Assembly (NCBI RefSeq): GCF_014202505.1
Contig: NZ_JACHGW010000004.1
Span: 744,001 to 808,000, forward strand
From: Armatimonas rosea
Lineage (GTDB): Bacteria; Armatimonadota; Armatimonadia; Armatimonadales; Armatimonadaceae
Reading direction: 5' to 3'
DNA length: 64,000 nucleotides
Each line of letters starts with the position of its first letter. Position 1 is the stretch's first letter. This document shows positions 8,355 to 16,510 of the stretch, one piece after another. A program made the translations under genes and the position numbers. The notes below the pieces were generated by a model. That model saw only the letters and a program-made list of their open reading frames with translations. It was not told where the DNA came from and did not search any database.

Positions 8355-9785
8355 CTACGCCAGAATCTTCTTCACGACAGTGCCTTCCACATCCGTCAGG
8401 CGGAAGTCGCGGCCCTGGTAGCGGTAGGTCAGGCGGGTGTGGTCGATGCCGAGCAGGTGCAGGATGGTCGCGTTGAAGTCGTGGACGGGCACGGGGTCTT
8501 GGGTGATGTTGTAGCCGTAGTCGTCGGTGGCGCCGTGGACAATCCCCTTCTTGACGCCGCCGCCGGTCATCCAGAGGGAGAAAGCGCGGCCGTGGTGGTC
8601 GCGGCCGTAGTTGTCGCGCTTGAGCTCGCCTTGGCAGTAGACCGTGCGCCCAAACTCTCCCCCCCAGATCACGAGCGTATCGTCGAGCAGGCCGCGCTCC
8701 TTGAGGTCCATCACCAGCGCCGCCGACGGCTGATCGGTGTCTTTGCACTGGCTCCGAATCGCGCCAGGCAGGCCGCCGTGCTGGTCCCAGCCGCGGTGGT
8801 AGAGTTGGATAAAGCGCACGCCCCGCTCCGCCAGGCGCCGCGCGAGCAGGCAGTTGGCGGCAAAGGTCCCCGGCTTGCGGCTCTCCGGCCCGTAGCGCTC
8901 AAAGGTCGCGGGGGATTCTTTCGACAGGTCCATCAGGTCCGGCACCGATGCCTGCATCTTATAGGCCATCTCGTACTGCGCGATGCGGGTGACAATCTCC
9001 GGGTCGTGGACACGCGCGGACTGCATGGCATTGAGCTTCTCCAGCCCGTCCAGCATCCGCCGTCTATCGTCGCGCGAGAAGCCCGCGGGGTCGTTGAGGT
9101 GGAGCACCGGGTCCCCCACCGAGCGTAGCTTGACCCCTTGATGAATACTCGGAAGAAACCCACTGCCCCAGAGCCGGCCAAAGAGCGGCTGGTCATTGGC
9201 CCCGCTCGATGCCAGCGAGAGGAGCACCAGGAACGCGGGTAGCTCGCTATTCTCCGACCCGAGGCCGTAGCTTAGCCACGCGCCCATGCTCGGGCGGCCC
9301 GGTTGCTGGCTTCCGGTCTGAATAAACGTGATCGCCGGGTCGTGGTTGATCGCATCGGTGTGCATCGAGCGGATCAGGCAAAGCTCATCGGCGATCTTGG
9401 ACGTGTGCGGCAGGAGCTCGGAGAGCTCCATCCCGCTCTTGCCGTACTTTTGGAACTTAAACATCGACGGTGCCACGGGCAGGCGCTTCTGCCCACTGGT
9501 CATCCCCGTGATGCGCTGCCCCTGGCGAATGGAGTCGGGCAGGTCTTCGTCGAAGCGCTTCTCCAGTCCGGGCTTGGGGTCGAACAGGTCCAGGTGGCTG
9601 GGCGCGCCGCTCTGGAAGAGATAGATCACCCGCTTGACCTTGGCCGGGTGGTGCAGCGCCTTGAGCGCTCCCTTGCTCTCAAGGCTCGCAAGCGCTGCGG
9701 TGCCCAGGCCGGTTCGGGCGGCGTTCGAGAAAAGCTGGCGGCGCGTCTCCATCAGCGCGGCCTCGCGTTCCAATTTGGGGTCCAT
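8355..9785 (-). CDS. DUF1501 domain protein with Tat-like signal
   Basis: 476 residues. The N-terminus METRRQLFSNAARTGLG carries an RR-x-x-F Tat-like motif. Diagnostic DUF1501 stretches follow: KRVIYLFQSGAPSHLDLFDP, ELSELLPHTSKIADELCLIR, GGEFGRTVYCQGE, and near the C-terminus DYGYNITQDPVPVHDFNATI with LGIDHTRLTYRYQGRDFRL. The family is related to sulfatases/alkaline phosphatases, is often paired with DUF1549/DUF1553 cytochrome proteins, and is mostly uncharacterised; no such partner is seen here. TAGAAT (plus-strand 9792-9797) lies 6 bases before the ATG, suggesting a leaderless mRNA. The phosphoesterase gene follows on the same strand after repeat B. Confidence 0.9.
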   Translation of the reverse strand: MDPKLEREAALMETRRQLFSNAARTGLGTAALASLESKGALKALHHPAKVKRVIYLFQSGAPSHLDLFDPKPGLEKRFDEDLPDSIRQGQRITGMTSGQKRLPVAPSMFKFQKYGKSGMELSELLPHTSKIADELCLIRSMHTDAINHDPAITFIQTGSQQPGRPSMGAWLSYGLGSENSELPAFLVLLSLASSGANDQPLFGRLWGSGFLPSIHQGVKLRSVGDPVLHLNDPAGFSRDDRRRMLDGLEKLNAMQSARVHDPEIVTRIAQYEMAYKMQASVPDLMDLSKESPATFERYGPESRKPGTFAANCLLARRLAERGVRFIQLYHRGWDQHGGLPGAIRSQCKDTDQPSAALVMDLKERGLLDDTLVIWGGEFGRTVYCQGELKRDNYGRDHHGRAFSLWMTGGGVKKGIVHGATDDYGYNITQDPVPVHDFNATILHLLGIDHTRLTYRYQGRDFRLTDVEGTVVKKILA

Positions 9786-9810
9786 AAGGCTATTCTAGCA
9801 CCAACACCAG

Positions 9811-9886
9811 CCCCCTGACCCCCGCAAGCGGGGGAAATACAAGGAATTTCCTCTTGGATTCCCCCACGTGTGGGGGCCAGGGGGCC
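9811..9886. repeat. Palindromic repeat family C, copy 1
   Basis: Ends ccccctgacccccgc and tgggggccagggggcc flank an AT-rich centre (aaatacaaggaatttcc). Inner stems cccgcaagcgggg and cccccacgtgtggggg are perfect short palindromes. Copies are at 29536, 29981, 20752 (variant) and 24049 (partial). Confidence 0.8.
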
Positions 9887-9899
9887 GGTGGGGGCCTTC

Positions 9900-10805
9900 T
9901 CAGCAAATCCGCCGTTCGGGCTGGAGGAGCTTGGGGTTCCAGCCGGAGTAGATCAGCGGGAGCTTGCGCCAGTAGTATTTCAGGTCGTCGGTGTGCCAGG
10001 TTTCGTAGACCTGCTCCCAGGTCAGGCCGCAGTGTGGGAGGAGCGACTTTTCTTCCACGGGCTCGGAGAGGGGCTGGTAGCGCACATCGAACGAGAGGCG
10101 GATGCGGTCGGCGAACTGGCTGGGGAGGGCTTTGTGGACCGTGAAGGCAGGAAACGTCAGCACATCCCCGAGGGCAAAGTCGCCCTCGATCCAGTCGTCT
10201 TCGTTTTCTTCCCAGGGGCAGGTCTGCACGGCGATTGCTCCCGCGCCCTTGGCGGGTTTCAGCGGCAGGTAGCCCAGCTTGTGCGAGCCACGCAGGACTT
10301 TCAGTGAGCCCATGCTGCGCGGGCAGTCTCCGATGGGGAACCAGCAGGTCCAGGTGTTTTGCGTCCCCTGGATCAGCGGGAAGTCCTGGTGCGGCGGCGT
10401 CGGGAAGACCGCGGGGTGCGGGGAGATCATGCGGATGATGTGCCGCGCGTGCACGAGCACCTCATCGGCGAAGAGCGTATTGTAGAGCGCCAAGAGCCTC
10501 GGGTGGTGCGGCAGGGCATGGACACTCTCGAGCTTCTGCACCGCATCGTAGGCCGCAGCCGAGACCCCAATATCGGTGCGCATACGCGACTCCGGCACGG
10601 CGGCGAGCGCCGCGACATCCAGCGTCCCCGTGGCTTCGTCGGTGAGCCAGCCGTGCTGGCGGACGACATTAAGCAGGTCCGCGCGGACGGGCAGGATCGC
10701 CTCCGCGGGGAGCAGGCCTCGGAAGAAGAGGTAGCCGTCGGTGGCGGCGCGCTCCCGCAGTGCGTCGCCATCGTCGAGGATCGGCGTGGAGTCTGTGAAA
10801 AGCAT
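9900..10805 (-). CDS. Phytanoyl-CoA dioxygenase (PhyH) family protein
   Basis: 301 residues, non-haem Fe(II)/2-oxoglutarate oxygenase fold. The HxD iron motif is in TPPHQDFPLIQG, the distal His in FPAFTVHKALPSQFADR, and the 2OG-binding Arg is probably in DRIRLSFDVRYQ. The N-terminus (ATDGYLFFRGLLP) is the usual PhyH opening. It starts 6 bases after the stop of the upstream PhyH gene (10812-11642), so the two form an operon; they are only distantly similar. The substrate cannot be inferred. Alternative: any PhyH-like small-molecule hydroxylase. Confidence 0.85.
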   Translation of the reverse strand: MLFTDSTPILDDGDALRERAATDGYLFFRGLLPAEAILPVRADLLNVVRQHGWLTDEATGTLDVAALAAVPESRMRTDIGVSAAAYDAVQKLESVHALPHHPRLLALYNTLFADEVLVHARHIIRMISPHPAVFPTPPHQDFPLIQGTQNTWTCWFPIGDCPRSMGSLKVLRGSHKLGYLPLKPAKGAGAIAVQTCPWEENEDDWIEGDFALGDVLTFPAFTVHKALPSQFADRIRLSFDVRYQPLSEPVEEKSLLPHCGLTWEQVYETWHTDDLKYYWRKLPLIYSGWNPKLLQPERRIC

Positions 10806-10811
10806 GGGCTG

Positions 10812-11642
10812 CTAGGGGGCGGCTTTTTTCCAGACCAGCGGGTTGAGCGTGTCGTTGTTGAGGACATCGCCGATCTTCAGGCTCTGAAAATAATCGTCGG
10901 GGAGGATGTTCTGCTGGCCGTTGAAGGTCGCGCCATCGGGCATGTAGCCGCAGGTCATCGCGCGGCGGGGCTTGTTGGTCATGTTCGCCCCCGCCCCGTG
11001 CGCGGTCAGCCCATTGTGAAAGACCGCCGAGCCCGCCGGACACGGACAGGCCACCGGCTCGATCTCGCGCCACTGGGGATAGAGCTTGAACAGATCCGAC
11101 ATGTTCTGCCCGATCCCCGCGTTCTCCCAAGTAGCAGTCTTGTGCGAGCCGGGGATGTACCACATGCAGCCATTGCCCAGCGTGGCATCGTCGAGCGCCA
11201 CCCAGAGCGAGAGCGTGTCGCGGGTAGAAAAACTCCAGTACGGGTTGTCGAGGTGCCAGCCGGTGGGGTTGCCAAAGGGCGGCTTGAAGAGCGCTTGGTC
11301 GTGCCAGATACGGATGCCATCGACTCCCGCCAAGGTCGCGGCCAGCTCCCCGAGGCGCGGGTCCAGCATCAGCTCCTTCATGCCATCGTGGGTCTCCAGC
11401 AGCTTGATGCACTGGGTGAACACCTGGGCGTAGTAGCTGTCGGGGTTGTGCTGGTTGGAGAGAATTCGGTTGGTCTCCGTGCTGCTCACCCCCGCCGCGG
11501 TCAGCGCGAGGCGCTGGTCCACCGCCTCCTGGGTCGTCTTCTGCCAGTGGGCCAGCTCCCCCGAGTCGAGAAAGTTCTCGATCACCAGGAAGCCGTTTTC
11601 CCGATAGGAAGCGAGCTGCGCCTCCGAGAGTTGGTTCTTCAT
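10812..11642 (-). CDS. Phytanoyl-CoA dioxygenase (PhyH) family protein
   Basis: 276 residues. It opens MKNQLSEAQLASYRENGFLV, the classic PhyH start. The iron motif is HLD in PTGWHLDNPYWSF and the distal His is in NGLTAHGAGANMTNKPRRAM. SLWVALDDATLGNGCMWYIP and PGSH are family hallmarks. ATG at 11642 is chosen because GGAGG lies 6 bases upstream; an in-frame ATG at 11678 is not preceded by such a site. It is the first gene of a two-gene PhyH operon. Confidence 0.9.
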   Translation of the reverse strand: MKNQLSEAQLASYRENGFLVIENFLDSGELAHWQKTTQEAVDQRLALTAAGVSSTETNRILSNQHNPDSYYAQVFTQCIKLLETHDGMKELMLDPRLGELAATLAGVDGIRIWHDQALFKPPFGNPTGWHLDNPYWSFSTRDTLSLWVALDDATLGNGCMWYIPGSHKTATWENAGIGQNMSDLFKLYPQWREIEPVACPCPAGSAVFHNGLTAHGAGANMTNKPRRAMTCGYMPDGATFNGQQNILPDDYFQSLKIGDVLNNDTLNPLVWKKAAP

Positions 11643-11816
11643 CGTGCCTCCATCATACCAAGACTTCCCACGCGACAACAGGCATTGGACCGGGTAGCGG
11701 CACTCTGGATCTCGACACCTGCACTTTAGTTTATTTTTTCTTTCACGATTTTCTTACGCTGGCCTTACGGCAGCACTCTATCCTGTCTCTATTCCCTTAC
11801 TGGAGAGTTCCTAGCC

Positions 11817-12368
11817 ATGAACCGAGAGACCTTGATTCGCTACATCCGTGGACGCAAAGCCTTCTACAGCGACCCTACCCAGCTCCTCCACGCCGTGACT
11901 CCTGCCTTGGCACGATTTGCCCAGCACCATGACCTAGACACAGCGATTCTCCCCACTATCTCCAAGGGGCTCTATGTGCGACAGCGACTCACGGCCCCCG
12001 ACGAAGACTTTCAGCTGATTGCTGCGTTCTGGGGCCCGCAGAGCGCCGCCCCTATCCATGACCACGATGAAGTGACGGGAGCAGTCACGGCACTCCAAGG
12101 CACGGTGAGCGAGACCAAGTTTGCTCTGAAAGGTAGCGAAAAAAATATCGTCTTTCTGGAGGCCAGCGAGACGGAGACACTGGGTATCGGCCAGGTGAGC
12201 CCGATCTATCCGGGCGAAGCCCTCCAGCGCCATGACATGCGCAATAACTCAGAGACCTGGGCCGTCACACTTCATCTCTACCTAACCCCATTAGTACAGT
12301 TTCGTATCTATGTCCCCAACGAGGAAGGCGGCTACAGCTCCCTGCCACGCACTCTTTGGTTTGACTAG
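11817..12368 (+). CDS. Cysteine dioxygenase-like cupin
   Basis: 183 residues. The cupin motif IHDHDEVTGAVTALQGTVSE supplies His81 and His83, and His153 (VTLHLYLTP) completes a three-His iron site as in cysteine dioxygenases. This family oxidises cysteine or other small thiols to sulfinates. The usual mammalian Cys-Tyr cross-link cannot be judged from sequence alone, and the thiol substrate is open. The 174 bases upstream hold an AT-rich promoter-like tract, and GGAG lies about 11 bases before the ATG. The preceding PhyH operon is divergent. Confidence 0.8.
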   Translation: MNRETLIRYIRGRKAFYSDPTQLLHAVTPALARFAQHHDLDTAILPTISKGLYVRQRLTAPDEDFQLIAAFWGPQSAAPIHDHDEVTGAVTALQGTVSETKFALKGSEKNIVFLEASETETLGIGQVSPIYPGEALQRHDMRNNSETWAVTLHLYLTPLVQFRIYVPNEEGGYSSLPRTLWFD

Positions 12369-12419
12369 AAGTGCCTCCCCACGTAGTGTCTCAAGGGAAA
12401 ACCGGGTAAATTAGTCAGC

Positions 12420-12776
12420 ATGGCACGAAATGTTTTAGGCGATCCCTTGGTTCCCTGCTCCCATGCGCCGCTCACCGGGTTTTATCGCGATGGTTGCTGC
12501 AACACGGGACGTGAGGACCGCGGCCTGCACCTGGTCTGTGCGGTGATGACAGCGGAGTTTCTCGCCTTCTCCAAGGGCGCAGGCAACGACCTGAGCACGC
12601 CACGTGAGGAGTGGGGCTTTCCCGGCCTCAAGCCCGGCGACCGCTGGTGCTTGTGCATGGAGCGCTGGGTCGAGGCCTACCAGGCAGGCTTTGCGCCCAA
12701 GGTCGTGCTGGAGGCGACCAATGAGCTGGCCCTGGAGTGGGCCGATCTGGCAACCCTAAAAGAGCACGCGGCATGA
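12420..12776 (+). CDS. DUF2237 family protein
   Basis: 118 residues. The full-length DUF2237 pattern is visible: NVLGDPLVPCSHAPLTGFYR, DGCCNTGREDRGLHLVCAVM, FLAFSKGAGNDLSTP and FPGLKPGDRWCLCMERW. The family is conserved in bacteria and plants but has no established activity. The conserved Cys residues could bind metal or be redox-active (inference). TAAATT at 12407-12412 lies 7 bases before the ATG. The next gene overlaps its stop by ATGA, so they are co-translated. Confidence 0.9.
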   Translation: MARNVLGDPLVPCSHAPLTGFYRDGCCNTGREDRGLHLVCAVMTAEFLAFSKGAGNDLSTPREEWGFPGLKPGDRWCLCMERWVEAYQAGFAPKVVLEATNELALEWADLATLKEHAA

Positions 12777-13177
12777 ACGAAGACGATGCCCTGGCGCAGC
12801 TGCGGGAGAGCTCGGAGAAGCCGGCACTCCAGAGCAAAAAATGGACCATGGCTATTATCGGGCTGGCCTGCGTGATGCTCACCTACGGCACGGGCGTGAC
12901 GGTCTGTGTGATAAAGCCGGAGATCGCGCCGCATATCGTCTCCCTCTCGACCATGGTCGTCACGTTTCTCGGGAGCCTTGTTGGGGCCTACACGATCGGA
13001 CAGAGCTTTGTGGACTGGCGCACCCAGGCATCGGTGGCGACCGTGGCCCAGACCAGCCAGGAGAGCATCCGCCAGGAGCTGATCCAGCGAACCATCGACA
13101 CGAGCTCGCGCGCCAAGGAGCACGACTACAGCCTCGCGGAGCCTGAGGAGCTTGGAGCCCACGACGATGGCCCTTAG
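12773..13177 (+). CDS. Small two-helix membrane protein upstream of muramidase
   Basis: 134 residues from ATG at 12773, which overlaps the upstream TGA (ATGA). An acidic start (MNEDDALAQLRESSEK) is followed by two membrane helices at about 25-47 and 54-74, then a soluble helical tail rich in Q and E (VAQTSQESIRQELIQRTI). Its size, two helices and position directly before a muramidase resemble a phage holin/lysozyme arrangement, but no holin family motif is recognised and no phage genes are nearby. Confidence 0.7.
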   Translation: MNEDDALAQLRESSEKPALQSKKWTMAIIGLACVMLTYGTGVTVCVIKPEIAPHIVSLSTMVVTFLGSLVGAYTIGQSFVDWRTQASVATVAQTSQESIRQELIQRTIDTSSRAKEHDYSLAEPEELGAHDDGP

Positions 13178-13781
13178 TAGCGCGTCGCTCAAGCTGATCT
13201 TGCAGTTCGAGGTGGGCGGCGGACAGGCCTACTACGAAAAGAAGCTCAAGTCCCCCACCTGGCCCGGGGAGGCCTCCGGTGTCACGATCGGGGTGGGCTA
13301 CGACCTGGGCTACTACGAGAAAGAGACGATCCAGGCAGACTGGGAAGCCTACCTCACCCCCAAGGACCTCAAGCGCCTCCTGGCCTGCGCGGGCAAGAAG
13401 GGCAAGGACGCCGAGAAGGCCATCGCGGGCGTCAAAGATATCGTCGTGGACTGGGACGATGCTCTGGCGGTCTTTAAGAACACGACAATCGCGACCTTCT
13501 GGCGCAAGACCAAGGCCACCTTTCCCGGCGTGGAGAACCTCCCTCCCAATGTCCGTGGTGCCCTGCTCTCCCTGGTCTTTAACCGGGGGACGTCGCTGGT
13601 GGGCGAGCGGCGTAAAGAGATGCGCGCCATCAAGGACCTGGTCGCCACGAAAGACTACGCCGCCATCGCCGAGCAGCTGGAGGCCATGAAGCGTATCTGG
13701 GTGGGGACAACGATTGCAGAGGGCATGAACCGGCGGCGCGATGCGGAAGCGGCTCTTGTCCGAACCGCCCTCAAGGCATAA
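13167..13781 (+). CDS. Pesticin-like / T4-lysozyme-like muramidase
   Basis: 204 residues from ATG at 13167 (GGAG about 11 bases upstream); it overlaps the preceding gene by 11 bases. LILQFEVGGGQAYYEKKL holds the candidate catalytic Glu, and PTWPGEASGVTIGVGYDLGY matches the Gly/Asp-containing active-site segment of pesticin-type peptidoglycan hydrolases. LPPNVRGALLSLVFNRGTSL is the conserved helix of the C-lobe. It probably cleaves peptidoglycan. No signal peptide is present, so export would need the adjacent membrane protein or lysis (inference). Confidence 0.85.
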   Translation: MALSSASLKLILQFEVGGGQAYYEKKLKSPTWPGEASGVTIGVGYDLGYYEKETIQADWEAYLTPKDLKRLLACAGKKGKDAEKAIAGVKDIVVDWDDALAVFKNTTIATFWRKTKATFPGVENLPPNVRGALLSLVFNRGTSLVGERRKEMRAIKDLVATKDYAAIAEQLEAMKRIWVGTTIAEGMNRRRDAEAALVRTALKA

Positions 13782-13873
13782 AAAACCACTGTCCACGGTT
13801 TTAAACCCGCATTGTCCACCTTTCTGTCCACTATTCCCTGAGAGAATAGGCACTGAAAGGAACCTATTAGACA

Positions 13874-15112
13874 ATGTCTCTCTTTACCCACCCACGAGCT
13901 CTCTGGGGAAGCCTTGTTGCCCTTAGCCTGCTCGCCTGTCCCGCCGCACGCGCCGATATCAATGTCGTTGTCGATATCGACCAGATAAAGTGTATCGACG
14001 AAAACGACTCGCTCACTAAGGACGAGCCCTATTTGATCGCGGTCCCGTTCTTTATCGACGGGAGCACGGTTAAAGTCGGAGCGCTGAGTGGCAATGCCGG
14101 TTTCGCCGCCTTGCCATCGTCCACGGTGACGGTCCTCAAGGCCAACAAAACGCAGAAAAATATTAAGAACGAAGACGACTGGTGCAAGGAGGGAAGTACC
14201 TGGTACTCCATCCCCGCCTCGACAGGCCAGTTCAAGCACACGATGAAGCCCATCTCCCCGGATGTCATTGGCCCCTTCTCCAAGAAAGTCGCCCTGGCAG
14301 GGGTGATTGTCGCCGTCGTGGAGGAAGATGGAAGCACGGTGCAGGCCGCCAACGCCAGCCGTGATGCCATTGTGAGCACCCTCAAAGACCAGCTCACCCT
14401 CGCCATGTTTCAGCAGAAGTTCGATATCGACGCGATCCGTCAGAAGGTCACGACCCAGGTTAAGAACGCAGCGATCTCTGCGACGGTACAAAACCTGACC
14501 CTCGCGGGTATCGTGGACCCCGACGATCTCATGGGGGCGGATGCGGACACGTGGACCTACGAGCAGCTGGAGCAGGCGGGCGCCGGTGGCATCCCGATCA
14601 ACATGCACTTTAAAAACAAAGACGATGGAGAGTACGCGATTCGTGGCAAGGTACGCATCGTCCAGGAAGTGCTCCCCAGTCAGGTGACGGTCAAGGTCAC
14701 CAAGGTCTCCGCAGTCGGGGACTTTGGCGAGTCGCCGGATTTCTACGCCAAGCTCAGTATCGCCGGAAATGAGAAGCGCACCGGGACTGTCGAGGACAAG
14801 TCCATGATCGAGCCCAACTGGACACACACGGTCACGGTGGGCCAAGACGAAGAGGTGCCGATTGTGATCACACTCATGGAGTCCGACACCCTGAAGGACG
14901 ATGTGGTGGATATCAACCCCAATAAGAGCAGCGGGCCGGTCTCGGTGCCTCTGAGCAACCTGCCCCTGGTCTACAACCGGGTCAGTGGGGAGATCTTCCA
15001 CCGCGATCCCATCAGCGGAGAGCGAAAGAAGATCGGGACAAAGGGCCAGACCATCACGATGAAGGGCAAGGGCTCGGGCGAGACCGCAGAGATCCGCTTT
15101 ACCATCCAATAA
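13874..15112 (+). CDS. Secreted protein with a C2-like domain
   Basis: 412 residues with a signal peptide ending near residue 27 (LLACPAARA-DIN). The N-terminal domain (about 28-250) is unrecognised, with repeated D and K residues. From about residue 270 a C2-like beta-sandwich appears: SQVTVKVTKVSAVGDF, SPDFYAKLSIAGNEKRT, MIEPNWTHTVTVGQD and EVPIVITLMESD. This is the order of strands and Asp-bearing loops of calcium-dependent C2 domains, which bind membranes. Secreted bacterial C2 proteins are uncommon. It follows the muramidase by 92 bases in the same direction; any joint role at the envelope is inference. Confidence 0.65.
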   Translation: MSLFTHPRALWGSLVALSLLACPAARADINVVVDIDQIKCIDENDSLTKDEPYLIAVPFFIDGSTVKVGALSGNAGFAALPSSTVTVLKANKTQKNIKNEDDWCKEGSTWYSIPASTGQFKHTMKPISPDVIGPFSKKVALAGVIVAVVEEDGSTVQAANASRDAIVSTLKDQLTLAMFQQKFDIDAIRQKVTTQVKNAAISATVQNLTLAGIVDPDDLMGADADTWTYEQLEQAGAGGIPINMHFKNKDDGEYAIRGKVRIVQEVLPSQVTVKVTKVSAVGDFGESPDFYAKLSIAGNEKRTGTVEDKSMIEPNWTHTVTVGQDEEVPIVITLMESDTLKDDVVDINPNKSSGPVSVPLSNLPLVYNRVSGEIFHRDPISGERKKIGTKGQTITMKGKGSGETAEIRFTIQ

Positions 15113-15146
15113 GCCCCATTACGGTGCGCGCCGACAGCGCCCTGTG

Positions 15147-16460
15147 CTACTCGTAGCGCAGGGCGTTGATTGGGTCGAGCTTGGAGGCGCGCACCGCGGG
15201 GTAGATACCAAAGAACATCCCGACACTCACGGCAAAGCCAAAGCCCAGCCCCGCCGCCCAGAGCGGGACAAAGGTCGGGAGCCGGTCTTTCATCGCAAAG
15301 CCAATCGCCGCGGAGACACCGTAGCCAAAGGCCACTCCTAGAAGCCCCCCCAGCCCCGAGACCGTCATGCTCTCGGTGACAAACTGGAGCAGGATATCGT
15401 TGCGCTTGGCCCCGACTGCCTTGCGAATCCCAATCTCCTTGGTGCGCTCGGTGACCGAGACCAGCATGATGTTCATGATCCCGATCCCCCCGACCAGCAG
15501 CGAGAGAAAGCCCACCCCGCCCAGCACCACTTGAAAGACCAGCAGCACCTGATCGAGGCGCTTGAGGAGCCCCTCTTGCGTATCGATAATGAAGTCTTGC
15601 GCTTGGTCCGGGTGGCGTGCCTTGAGGATGGCAAAGATCTGGTCCGCCGCCGCCTCCGCCGTGCCGTCCCCCTTGGAGCGCGCGGAGAGCGCCGCCACGA
15701 CCCGGCTCCCGCTGAAGCGCTTCTGCATGGTCGAGAAGGGAATCAGGATCTGCTCATCGGGCGACGTATCCCCAAAGTTGTTGTTGCCCTTGTACTCCAG
15801 CACCCCCACCACGGTAAGGGGAAGCCGCGCCTGGCCAATCGAGACCGTGATCACCTGCCCAAGCGGGTCTTCGTCGGTCTCAAACAGCTGCTTCTTGATC
15901 TTATCCCCGATCACACAGACCTTCGCCCAGGTTTGTTGATCGTCGATTCCTAAAAAACGCCCATGGGCAACCTTGAGCTCATTGGCCTGCTGCTCCGCGA
16001 CCGCATCGAGCGCGCCCTTCAGGTTGAGGCCACTCCCCAAGAAGAAGCGCCCCTGCTCCACCTTCACCGGGTTCACCGAGAGATAGTCGCCCGTCGCGCC
16101 AACCGCCTTGGCATTGAAGTCTTTCTTGCCACGGACGACCTTGGCGGGGCCTTCTAGGCGGGGCACAATGGTCTCGATCAGGGTTGCCCGGCGCTCGATC
16201 GCCTCGACATCGTCCATGGTCAAGCCCTCGAACTTGCCTAGGTTGCGCTTCTCCCGCTTGGGGGCATAGAAGGCAAAGACCACGTTGGTGCCATTTTCAT
16301 TGAAGTCCTTGACGACTTTTTGGCGAGCGCCCTGGATGATGGAGATCATGATGATCACCGCCCCCACGCCAATGATGACCCCGAGCATGGTCAAGAGCGA
16401 GCGCAGCTTGTTGGCGATCAGCGCGGTGATCGCAACGCGTATGGATTCTAGAAAGTGCAC
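15147..16460 (-). CDS. MacB/FtsX-type ABC transporter permease
   Basis: 437 residues from GTG at 16460 (product begins MHFLESIRVAITALIANKLR). Layout: an N-terminal membrane helix at about 20-42 (SLLTMLGVIIGVGAVIIMIS), a MacB_PCD periplasmic domain at about 50-270, and three C-terminal helices in an FtsX domain (FLSLLVGGIGIMNIMLVSVT, EIGIRKAVGA). EIGIRKAVGAKR is the coupling motif contacting the ATPase. It probably takes part in lipoprotein or peptide export, but no ATPase gene is adjacent. It is the last of a minus-strand gene string beginning at ruvA. Confidence 0.9.
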   Translation of the reverse strand: MHFLESIRVAITALIANKLRSLLTMLGVIIGVGAVIIMISIIQGARQKVVKDFNENGTNVVFAFYAPKREKRNLGKFEGLTMDDVEAIERRATLIETIVPRLEGPAKVVRGKKDFNAKAVGATGDYLSVNPVKVEQGRFFLGSGLNLKGALDAVAEQQANELKVAHGRFLGIDDQQTWAKVCVIGDKIKKQLFETDEDPLGQVITVSIGQARLPLTVVGVLEYKGNNNFGDTSPDEQILIPFSTMQKRFSGSRVVAALSARSKGDGTAEAAADQIFAILKARHPDQAQDFIIDTQEGLLKRLDQVLLVFQVVLGGVGFLSLLVGGIGIMNIMLVSVTERTKEIGIRKAVGAKRNDILLQFVTESMTVSGLGGLLGVAFGYGVSAAIGFAMKDRLPTFVPLWAAGLGFGFAVSVGMFFGIYPAVRASKLDPINALRYE

Positions 16461-16510
16461 ACCAGCAAAGACAGGAAAAGCAGGGCAGAGGTTACAGCGC
16501 CCCGCCTCCC

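Noticed and set aside
10359-11729. 456-codon plus-strand open frame
   Set aside because: It mirrors the two PhyH genes on the minus strand and has no recognisable features.
13655-15109. Long minus-strand open frame (484 codons)
   Set aside because: It is antisense to the C2-like protein, which has a signal peptide and a plausible fold; GC-rich codon use on the real strand creates such shadows.
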